Positions 55,201 through 64,000 of a stretch of DNA of 64,000 bases are shown piece after piece. Position 1 is the first letter of the stretch. The number at the start of each line of letters is the position of its first letter. The stretch lies in NCBI RefSeq assembly GCF_000499845.2, contig NC_023759.2, positions 36,254,273-36,318,272 of the forward strand. The letters are read 5' to 3'. A program made the position numbers and the translations under genes. The notes beneath the pieces are model-generated. The model searched no databases, was not told the DNA's origin, and saw only the letters and a list, made by a program, of their open reading frames with translations. This DNA is from Phaseolus vulgaris (Eukaryota; Streptophyta; Magnoliopsida; Fabales; Fabaceae).

Positions 55201-58200
55201 CTCAACAAATCCCTTTATGTATCAAACAAGCATCCCGTACATGGTTTTTAACATTTTCTCATGTGATTAAATCTGTAGGATTTCAACGGTTCAAGGTAGG
55301 CTACTCTTTTTTCACAAGACAAAATAACTCATCATTTACTGCCTTTTTTGATTTATGTGGGCGATATTCTTTTGACAGGAAATGATCTGACAGAAATGCA
55401 GCGTCTTAAAAAACGTCTATTAAAGATCTCAGAGACTTAAAATATTTTCTAGGGATTGAATTTTTCCGTTCCAAAGCTGGTATTTACATGTCACAAAGAA
55501 AATATGCGTTTGATATTTTGCACTATACGAAACTCACAACTACTTATCCAGACAAATTTTCAATGGAACAATACCTAAAACTCACACCAGACGACAAAGA
55601 GTTATTAAAGGATCATCTATTATCTCATGGAAGTTAAAAAAATAGACAAACGTATCAAGATCATCTTCGGAAGCTGAATACCGCACGACGGCAAGTACAT
55701 ATTTGGAGATAGTTTGGCTGCGATATCTGTTGAAGGACTTAAAGGTGTCATGTAACTTGCCAACTCGACTTTTCTGTGACAATCAAGCAGCATTGCATAT
55801 AGCAGCAAACTCATTATTTCATGAACACATAAAACATATTGACATAGACTACCACATTGCGCGAGAAAAATTACAAGCCGGAATAATCAGTCTTTCTTAT
55901 TTACTGACACAATACGCACTGGGTAAGTAAGTTGCGAGTTGCAGGTTGATGATCTTCACCTACCAACTATTAAGGAAATAATGATTATCAAATTATACGC
56001 AATTATATGCAATTAATTTAATAATGATAGAATCCTGATTGGTGGATCACATAATTAACTTTTAATTTGGAGAAAAAAAAATACATTTTTCTTAGATTGT
56101 GGAAGAATAATAAGAGTTAGTTACCGATTGTGTGTCGAATTAAGTTGAGAGTTACCGATTGTGTGTCGAATTAAGTTGAGAGGTTTAACTCTGTAATTTT
56201 ATTATACTTACTTCTTTCTTACATAGCTTACCAAGATGAAATCCTATTTTTTTATAACCAAAAGGAGTAACTCTGAATCTAAGTTTCATCAATTGCAATA
56301 ACTACGTCTATGCATAGACGCAACTCTGGTTTATAGACTGTGTCAGCACTGAGTGAATTTCTGATGTTTTTGCAGTCTTATGTTACTCAAGAAGATTATT
56401 TCTTGGGAACTCTAACAGTGAAGGAAACCCTCACATATGCAGCTCGTTTGAGACTTCCTTCTGATATGAGCAGAAATGAGATTAACAAGGTGGTAACCAA
56501 TGTATTAGCTGAAATGGGTCTGGAAGATAGTGCGGAAAGCAGACTTGGGAATTGGCATTTGAGAGGAATAAGTAGCGGAGAGAAAAGAAGGCTTAGCATA
56601 GGCATTGAGATCTTAACTCAACCTCGTGTAATGTTTCTGGATGAACCCACTAGTGGCTTGGATAGTGCAGCCTCTTTCTATGTGATTTCTTCTCTATCAA
56701 ACATAGCACATGATGGACGAATAGTCATATGCTCCATTCACCAGCCCAGTGGTGAAGTCTTCAACCTTTTTGATGATCTGGTCCTCCTTGCTGGAGGTGA
56801 AGCTGTATACTTTGGACAAGCAACAATGGCTGTAAAGGTGAGAAAGTTATTCGAGTTTTACCACTGGAGAAGACAAAGTTATAGCTTTTCTGTGAAGCTG
56901 CTAACTTCTCTTCTTGTTCAGTTCTTTGCTGATGCAGGATTTCCTTGTCCAACCCGAAGGAATCCTCCTGAGCATTTCCTTCGTTGTGTTAGCCCAGAGT
57001 TCGATAGTATTGCACCCTTAATACCTTCTAAAAGTGAAAACGTCAGTATTACAACTCATGCAGTATAGTTTGTTTCACTATTTTCAGCATTCTTAAACAT
57101 GGTTTTGTGATATATAATCCTGGTGTATCGTGTTCAGAATGCCTCATCGTCGTGGAATTCTCTAATGAATATGACGGCAGAGGAGATTAAATCGGAACTG
57201 GTAATGAACTACAAGAACTCCATACTTTCAGAAAATGCAAGGAAAAAGATCAGAGAAATGAAAAAAAGTGTAAGTCAATTTGTAGAAGGCCACATATCAA
57301 ACCATCTCTGTTCTCACATTTCTGTTGCTTCTGTCCCTTTATTACATTAAGGCACATACCAAGAGCTGGAAAAGACGACTACAATATTGGCCATTACCCT
57401 TTTTTCTTTTCTTAAGTGCAATTTGACTGGAGTAACTATAGTTATTGAAGGCTCGTATGTTGCTCAGTTGCAGGAAGAACCTTTAGTTGGGAAAATATAT
57501 GATACCAGCTGGCTGAATCAGCTATGCACATTGACAGATAGATCCTTCCTAAATATGAGCCGAGACTTTGGTTACTATTGGCTTAGGATTGTATTCTATA
57601 TCATGATGTCAGTGAGTGCTGGTGTTCTTCTTTTCAACATAGGAACAAGTAATGAAGCAATCATGACTAGAGGCAAATGTGATGGATTCGTCTTTGGCTT
57701 AATGATCTTTCTGTGTTTAGGTGGCGTACCCTTTTACCATGAGGAATTAAAGGTACTCAAAGCATTTAAGTTATCATATATCTCAATCTTAATTTGGTTC
57801 CATTAGACTAAATTAAACAAATAAAATTTATGGATATCTTCTTTCTTGACCCTTAAAAACCAGGTCTTCAAACGTGAAAGGTTTGGAAAGCATTATGGGG
57901 AGGCCATCTTTATACTCTCACATTTCCTCTCATCATTGCCTTTTGTTCTTGCAATATCCGTCTCTTCAGGAACAATAATTTACCACATGGTGAACTTTCA
58001 TAAAGGCTTCTCTCATTACTTCTACTTCTGCATGAATATATTTAGCTTCATTTCTGCCACAGAGGGCTGCACATTATTCGTTGCAGCACTAGCACCCGAC
58101 CTATTGGTAGCAATTGGAACTGCAACTGGTGTAATTGTGAGCAAATTCAAACATTCTACTCCTCAGTCTCATGAATTTGAAGTGTTATTTACCTAAAGAA

Positions 58201-58879
58201 ATTAAGTTGTGCGCACAGGTATTCATGATGGTGCCATCTAACGTATTCAGAAGTCTAGCAGACCTTCCAAAGTTCTTTTGGCGCTATCCAATGTCCTATC
58301 TCAGCTACATTACATGGTCAATACAGGTACAAATGTCTGTACAACTACCATTTCTACTTCATAGTCTTACCTAGTTAAAACATAATTGCCACCTTATTCA
58401 GGATTTCCCACATTCTCTGGTTATTCAAATCACATGTATGAGTGCTTTAGAGGCACAACTATACCATGCTAATGCATTCTTCATATATTTAGGCTATGAT
58501 GTTAATGATGCTCTTTCACTGTGAAACACAGGGTCAATTCAAGAATGACCTGATTGGTCTTGAATTTGAACCACAGATGGGTGGGGATGCCAAGATAAAG
58601 GGTGAATACATACTTGATGCTATGTTTGGAATTAGGACTGATTATTCAAAATGGTGGGACTTAGGAGTCGTAGTTTGCTTCTTGATAAGCTATAGAGTGC
58701 TGTATTACTTGGCTCTTAAACACAAGGAGAGAGCTTCATCATTGTTGCACATCAAAAGGACCCTCCAACACATTTTTCTCAAAAGACCCTCTTTGAAGGA
58801 CAAATATACTTCTTCCAAGCGGCATCAATCCTTGCATCCTTTGTCAGTTCAGGAGGGTCTTAACTCTCCAATGTCCTAA
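46261..58879 (+). CDS. ABC transporter G family half-transporter (WBC type)
   Basis: Nine exons, 46261-46504, 47908-47990, 56376-56837, 56922-57041, 57138-57269, 57474-57752, 57864-58136, 58219-58326 and 58532-58879, all with GT-AG borders, join without a stop into 682 residues, normal for ABCG half-transporters. The N-terminal nucleotide-binding domain has Walker [10 protein letters not shown] (67-75), Q-loop YVTQED (111-116), signature [10 protein letters not shown] (174-183), Walker B VMFLDE (194-199) and H-loop His231. The ABC2-type membrane domain follows, with spans at about 380-402 and 418-431, then in exons 7-9 ([47 protein letters not shown]). It should dimerise and export lipids, hormones or other hydrophobic compounds, probably at the plasma membrane. 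The closest subgroup seems to be ABCG1/ABCG12/15-like, but the substrate cannot be told. The 8.4-kb intron 2 is full of transposons. Confidence 0.9.
46505..47907 (+). other. Intron 1 of the ABCG gene
   Basis: 1.4 kb, AT-rich, GT at 46505 and AG at 47906-47907. A 35-bp TTATAAAATTTATTTTTTAG / GAATAGGTTGTCGG motif is tandemly doubled near 47385-47460. No insertion was recognised. Confidence 0.7.
48741..49132. mobile_element. CACTA-type hairpin MITE, copy in ABCG intron 2
   Basis: 392 bp, CACTACAAGAAAATCATG to TTTTATTGTAGTG, flanked by GAT on both sides (48738-48740 and 49133-49135). It has the same near-complete hairpin as 922-1285 (AACTATTTAACAATAATAG against CTATTATTGTTAAATAGTTT). It carries well-preserved ends, so it is among the younger copies. 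Confidence 0.85.
50880..52235 (+). pseudogene. Copia pol remnant (integrase and reverse transcriptase)
   Basis: Plus-strand pieces: [20 protein letters not shown] (integrase end, 50940-51000), [15 protein letters not shown] (51492-51536), [20 protein letters not shown] (51632-51692) and [16 protein letters not shown] (51871-51920). The order fits Ty1/Copia. Many stops and frameshifts. No LTRs were seen for it. Confidence 0.75.
52240..52700 (+). pseudogene. Copia gag zinc knuckle and protease remnant
   Basis: [14 protein letters not shown] (zinc knuckle with its last Cys lost), then [20 protein letters not shown] with the D-S-G of the aspartic protease, and [16 protein letters not shown]. Because gag-protease lies after an integrase-RT piece, it belongs to another copy or to a rearranged one. 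Confidence 0.65.
52829..56094 (+). mobile_element. Degenerate Ty1/Copia element in ABCG intron 2
   Basis: The left LTR-like block 52829-53042 (starting TATTAAGGAAATAATTATTA) matches the right block 55968-56094 (TATTAAGGAAATAATGATTA), which has lost its middle and end. TGGTATCAGAGC, the initiator-Met-type primer site, is at 53044-53055. Internal pol pieces lie between (next entry). Degraded termini and no clean duplication suggest an old insertion. Confidence 0.75.
53160..55930 (+). pseudogene. Copia pol remnant, protease to RNase H
   Basis: Protease: [18 protein letters not shown] and [17 protein letters not shown] (53165-53400). Then [18 protein letters not shown] (53545-53600), integrase DDYTRCT and [14 protein letters not shown] (53800-54035). 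RT pieces: [24 protein letters not shown] (54910-54965) and [20 protein letters not shown] (55097-55152). RNase [21 protein letters not shown] and [20 protein letters not shown] (55660-55830). The complete Copia order is present, but there are more than ten stops or shifts. Confidence 0.85.
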
Positions 58880-60774
58880 TTCTATCACTTTTCCTATTAA
58901 AGCTTTCTCTCTCATGTGTCTTAGTATATATTTAAAATATATACTGTACTTACCAATCCTTCTTCTGTACATATTATGGTGACATTCATATGTCAGCAAC
59001 TTAACATTTATTGTCTTGGTGAAAATTGTTATATTCAGTGCGGTGAATGATGAATAGTCCCAAAAAAAACAAAGATCAGAAAACAATATATGTTGACTGA
59101 TGATAAAAGTGATTCTGGAATAGTGGAGTAATGTGTATTAGGATGGAAATGCGGGTTAGTCCACAGCATAGGTCTGCACCGCATAGTGATGTGGACTAAT
59201 TTATCTGTTTCTGTACAAGAGTAAGTTCGTGTACAATTTTCTTGAAGAAATTTAATAAAAGATGTATGTTATTGAAAAATTGAATATAAAAAAAATTAAT
59301 TAATTTTTTTTATTGTAGCTGAAAAAATAAATAATAAAATTGAGTAATTATAAAAAAATTGAATATAAATTGATTATAATTAAATAAAAATTTGAACTTA
59401 TATTTGCTACTTATATAAAATATCAAACATCAATATTTTTTTTTTTTTCCATTTCAAACATACTAAAACATCAATCATTCAATTAAGAAAAAAAATCAAA
59501 CATCAATATTCTTTCATTTCAAAACATACACAAACATCCAAAACTACCATGATGTTAAACATAGCTAATTAAAAAATATCAATATTCTTTCATTTCAATA
59601 ACATAATATACATGTTAGTACATTTCTCATTCATTCCTATTCAATTTGCAAATTAAAATCCATAGAATAAACATATAATTAAAATTAATGGTTCAACTAA
59701 TATGATCATCGTATAACATAAATAGTTATCGTACAAAATAAAATATGATGATACTCAATCAACCGAGAAAGAAATGATGGTTCAACTAGTTCAATCCAAT
59801 TTAAAAAAACAGTGAATTTCACCTTATATTTTTTATAATGTGCTACGGACTGACGACATGACCTGCCTTCCCTAATGTATGTAATCCTTTGAGTTCCATA
59901 GAAAAACTTTAATGTATGTGATTCATTGAATTCCATAGAAAAACTAAGGAAAGTGCTTATCAAGATAGTACATATTTAATAAACTTTTGCGCAATGGTTA
60001 TATGACACTTGGCATATGTGGAGAAACAAGAAGGACAATGTTTTCAAAATATATTTAATTACCAAACATTTTCTTACATCTTTCTTTCTTGATCATTTTA
60101 CCATAATAAAATTAACTGAATAAAAGGGTGTAATGAATATGAGTAATGTTATATAATAATAATAATATAATGAAAAACTAGAGCACTGAGAATAATATAT
60201 GAAAGTGTTTGATAGCAGTACCATGTAAATAAATTTTTATTTTTCTATATTAATTTAAAAATGGAAATTAGTTATCGTATAAAGAATAACACCGCAAAAA
60301 TGTTTAGTTTATTTTATTTATTTATATTTTAATAGATTTTGCATTTACATCTTTTTCTAAATTTTAAAAAATATTCACGTTATTGAATTTTTAATAAATT
60401 AACTAACATTACTTATATTTTTATTTATTTTATTTAAAATATAATCTTAAATAAAATTAAAAATTAAAGTTAAGAGTTTTAAAATATAAGACATTAAAAA
60501 GTTTATAAGGGAAAAGCCATAAATAAAATAAGAGAAATGGACCTCACATTATTAAAACACAATGAAAAGGAATGTTTATTAAAAATATGTAATTAAATGT
60601 ATATTTCAAAAGGAACTGAGCACCATTATCTTTTAAAAATTTAATAATACATGCATTTAAACATATATTCAAATTAAGATTCCAAAAGTATTGTTTAAGT
60701 TGGAATAACTTGTAATATATGACATAAAAAAGTATTTTTTTTTTTAGAAAATCTGCATAGAGGTGCATTCACCA
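58880..60774. other. ABCG 3' flank and AT-rich DNA
   Basis: The 3' UTR presumably lies in the first 200-300 bases, but no clear signal is unique. At 59415-59600 TCAAACATCAATATTCTTTC-like words recur three times, and at 59868-59945 a 40-bp TTCCATAGAAAAACTT unit is doubled. No gene was seen. Confidence 0.45.
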
Positions 60775-62268
60775 GGGCTATCTAACATCATTTACACTTT
60801 TATTTTCTTATTTAACATCCTTTTGTTTTTATTTCTCTATCTAATACTCTTTTGTCTTTATTTCCCTATCTAGCACCCTTTTATTTTTTATTTCCCTATC
60901 TAACACCATTTAATAAATAAATAATAAATTATTATTTTTTGATAATTTTAATTTTGAATGCATTAAAAAATAAATATTTTTAGTGTTTAAAATAGTTAGA
61001 AATATAATTAATGAATAAAGAAATGAGTTTTTACAAAATAAAAAAGTAATAAATTTAAAATGTTTAGTGTAAAATTATTTTTTTAAGAATGAAGAAAAAA
61101 AAAATTAAACCCTACAACAACATAAAAGTTGAATCTATAAACATAAATTAATATTTATTTTTATTATTATTGACGATGTAATCATGTTAATTTCAAGTAA
61201 AAAATACATGATATAATTATAAAAAACCAAAGTCAATTAGTATTAATTAATAGTGGACACACAAATAATATTGAAGTGTTTACCCTAAATGCAAAATCCT
61301 AAAAAAAAAACTAATGCAAGTGTTACACTTAATGCTTAAAAATGAGAAGAAAAGAATGCAAAAAATAAATAAGTCTAGAAAATAAAAACAGCTATCAATA
61401 AAATAAAAACAAAAAACAGAAATAAATAAAGAATGACAAAAAAAAATAATAACTAAAAGCATAAAAAGATATAAAATAAAGACAAAACAAAATAAGATAA
61501 AGATAAAAGTTATAAAAAAATCCAAATAAGATAAATATAAAGAGATATAAGACGATACTAAATAAGTATATGTTGATCATAAAAAGGAAAATAAATGAAA
61601 AATGATCATTCATTTAATATTTTTTTTCAATGGTACATTAAAATAGTTTGTGCGAAATGAAACATAATTAATGACGAGAAATGCACAATCCAATAATGTT
61701 GGGACAAATTCTTTATGTGTGTCCTGGTGTTTGACAATATGAACATTTTTTTTTCGATCATGTTGTTCTCTTATATCCATATCAGTCCTTATTCAACTTG
61801 TTTTTTTTTATAATTATGTTCTGTATTTTTTTACTTGAAATTAACATGATTACATCATCAATAATAATAAAAATAAATACTAATTTATGTTTATAGATTC
61901 AAATTTTATGTTGTTGTAGAGTTTAATTTTTTATTTTCTTCATTCTTAAAAAAATAATTTTTAAACTAAACATTTTAAATTTATTACTTTTATTTTTATT
62001 TTGTAAAAACTCATTTCTTTATTCATTAATTATATTTTTAACTATTTTAAACATTAAAAATACTTATTTTTTAATGCATTCAAAATTAAAATTATCAATT
62101 ATTTTTAATTTATTATTTTTTAATTTATTTTTGAAATGGTGCTAGATAGGGAAATAAAAAATAAAAGGGTATTAGATAGGAAAATAAAAACAAAAAGGTA
62201 CTAGATAGAGAAATAAAAACAAAAGAGTGGTAGATAGGGAAATAAAAGTGTAAATGGTGTTAGATAGG
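60775..62268. mobile_element. 1.5-kb foldback / long-TIR element
   Basis: 60775-61226 and 61801-62268 are inverted copies, about 450 bp per arm. Matched pairs include CTTGAAATTAACATGATTAC, AAAACTCATTTCTTTATTCA and AACATTTTAAATTTATTAC against their complements. The outer 120 bp of each arm are four or five tandem units of TTTTTATTTCCCTATCTAAC. The 575-bp centre has no coding content. Long TIRs with sub-terminal repeats fit a non-autonomous Mutator-like or foldback element. I could not identify a target duplication. Confidence 0.8.
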
Positions 62269-63261
62269 AAATTCATCGTCATCCAATAACTAATTCCTTT
62301 TATTTTATTATTTATTGAGAATGGAATTTATGATAAAGTCATACATGTTTTTTTTTACCGTAGAAAATGTTGATAGTTATATATTAAACATTTTGTGTTC
62401 AAAAAAAAAACTGAGGTGTTTCTTGTTTCATAGTGGTTTCTTCCTTAATTAGTCCACACTTTAATATTTAAGATAATTTTTTTATAGATAGTAAATATCA
62501 TATTAACTATAAATAAAATTTATTTATAATATATAAGTGTTTATTTTAGAAATCGATTTTTCAAAATTAAAAAATTATTTTTAAATGATATCTGAATTAT
62601 TTAGAATTTATCTTTAAAAAAAGTTTTGATATATATGGATATGAATTAACACGGTTATTCTTAATGATTATTTACCTCTTAATTAGTTGTATTATTTATA
62701 CAGTTATATTTATCCATTTAATCTAATAGTGGCTGTTTTAGGTAAGAGTGATCGTTGGTTTTATGTGGTGGGTCAAATGAGTACACTGTATTTTATGGGT
62801 GATGATTCGTAACTTAGTGGAAAAAAATGATGAAATTGTTTCTCATGTGTTGAAAATAGAAAAAAACACGAGAAAGAGTTGGTAATGTGAAAAGTAGACA
62901 CATAAATCAAGAATAAGAAAGAGTGATAAAAAAATTAAAAAAAAAAAGTCAAGAAAGTTGAGCTGCATTAAAATCTTCCATAATGTCCACATTAAAGTGG
63001 CTCCAACCACACCTTTGTTGTTTTAAAATTCTTGTTGGAAGCTCCTCCATGTATGTCACAAAAACTCATAAACCTATAATTAACTTATCCCAACAACACA
63101 TGCTAAACATTATATTACTTCCATTATAATTGGAACAACATTACTTCTTAAGTTTGACTTTCATAAATAAATCACAATTGAAAGAATGTTCTTTTTAATT
63201 AAATTATCTATACAAGTTTATCATTAATGATGTTGGCAAACATTTTTCATACCTACACTAT
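62269..63261. other. AT-rich intergenic DNA, nothing recognised
   Basis: No reading frame or repeat worth naming. Confidence 0.5.
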
Positions 63262-63891
63262 GGGTGTGTCTGGATTGGGGAGGAGATTTGAGGGAATGAA
63301 TTTGAAGTGATTTTAGAGGAAAGTGAGATTCTTTGGATTGTGGTATATTAAAATAGATTTGTGAGGAAAGTTTATTGAATTTTGTGAATGATGTGATGGT
63401 TGTGTGAAAATTTTTAATTTTTTTAAAATATGTAAAATACAAGTTTACAAATTTGATTAATAATAAATTTTTAAAAAATTATAAAATAATTTAATATAAA
63501 AGAATTTAGAAATATATATTATAATTAAAATAAATTAAAATAAAAAATAATATTAAATTTAATAAAAATACGTATTAATAATTAAAATTAATATTTTATT
63601 TATTATTTATTTTATTATAATATACAAATTAATATTAATAATTAATAAAGAAATTATAAATGTAATATATATATTAAAATATAATTTACATGTATGTAAT
63701 TTATTAATTTTTTAAAACAAAAATAATATTAATTCACTTTTCCTCGCAAATCTCTTCACGAAGGAAGAGAAAGTTTTAAACCAAAGAATTGCCTCGTTTT
63801 TCGTGTTTTGATGCTTTTATTTTTTCGTTTTTCCAACTTTCCCTACAGTTCAACTTTCTTTGCCAATCTCCGCTTGAAAATAAACAGGCCC
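63262..63891. mobile_element. PIF/Harbinger-like element, copy 6
   Basis: GGGTGTGTCTGGATTGGGG at the left, GAAAATAAACAGGCCC at the right, imperfect inverted ends. It has the family's GATTTGTGAGGAAAGTTTATTG words and the GAAAGTTTTAAACC / CGTTTTTCGTGTTTT block near 63770-63805. A TTA duplication is not preserved. Confidence 0.55.
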
Positions 63892-64000
63892 TACAAGTTT
63901 ATCACAACAAGTTTGTTATAAAAGTAAGCAAAAAAAGAGAGGATGGATTCTAAGGTAGAGTACCCTCATTACTTGTTTAGATTCTTCCTATAACTTTTAG

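Larger units (their letters stand above)
47991..56375 (+). other. Intron 2 of the ABCG gene, transposon-filled
   Basis: 8,385 bp, from GTAAGT at 47991 to TTTTTGCAG at 56375. It contains a hairpin MITE (48741-49132), decayed Copia pol and gag pieces (50880-52700) and a decayed Copia with LTRs (52829-56094). The stretch 49133-50880 is AT-rich without recognised content. A tandem pair of GTTACCGATTGTGTGTCGAA (56121, 56156) lies near its 3' end. Confidence 0.85.

Noticed and set aside
56305..56320. CGTCTATGCATAGACG perfect palindrome near the end of ABCG intron 2
   Set aside because: A single 16-bp palindrome with no repeat or element context.
61280..61613. Two minus-strand ORFs rich in Phe, Ile and Leu that look like membrane proteins
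   Set aside because: They arise from A-rich DNA in the centre of the foldback element; composition alone explains the hydrophobic peptide.

Overview
This is plant nuclear DNA from a eudicot. The evidence is spliced genes with GT-AG introns, very AT-rich intergenic sequence, TTTAGGG-type telomeric repeat, and dense Ty3/Gypsy, Ty1/Copia, LINE, CACTA-like and PIF-like transposons. The LTR families and the CACTA-type hairpin MITE look like those of phaseoloid legumes (bean, cowpea or soybean relatives); that placement is an inference, not proof. No rRNA, tRNA or CRISPR was seen.

Only two host genes look intact. (1) A wall-associated receptor-kinase-like gene lies at 13998-16468 on the plus strand: 3 exons and a 756-residue product with signal peptide, GUB_WAK domain, EGF domains, one membrane span and a complete kinase. 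(2) A half-size ABCG (WBC) transporter gene lies at 46261-58879 on the plus strand. Nine exons join in frame into 682 residues, even though intron 2 is 8.4 kb long and holds a hairpin MITE and decayed Copia elements.

Layout. 1-9.45 kb: a LINE ORF2 3' part (minus strand) split by a CACTA-type MITE and by a 7.9-kb Gypsy/Tat-like element (minus strand, LTRs 1349-2267 and 8299-9216, TSD AGTTT). That element keeps gag-protease and an antisense extra ORF but no reverse transcriptase or integrase. 9.5-13.9 kb: CACTA-like end, two abutting PIF-like elements, a truncated Copia, and a duplicated copy of the receptor-kinase upstream region. 14-16.5 kb: the receptor kinase. 19.5-27.3 kb: a TOPLESS-related pseudogene fragment (minus strand) interrupted by an interstitial telomeric tract, next to a second internally deleted Gypsy element (22630-26663, TSD AAAAT) that carries a 48-bp minisatellite. 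27.7-31.1 kb: a decayed plant-mobile-domain (MAIN-like) gene split by a solo LTR and ending in a perfect 206-bp tandem duplication. 31-36.4 kb: AT-rich DNA with MITEs. 36.4-39.7 kb: a LINE 3' end with an 11-bp TSD and a deleted Copia with TSD CTCGT. 39.7-46.2 kb: solo LTR, LTR fragment and tandem repeats. 46.3-58.9 kb: the ABCG gene. 59-64 kb: AT-rich DNA with a 1.5-kb foldback element and another PIF-like element.

The window is therefore a transposon-rich, gene-poor interval. Its history can be read from nested insertions and target-site duplications. The two live genes are unrelated in function: one is likely a cell-wall/defence surface receptor, the other a membrane exporter of lipid-like or hormone-like substrates.
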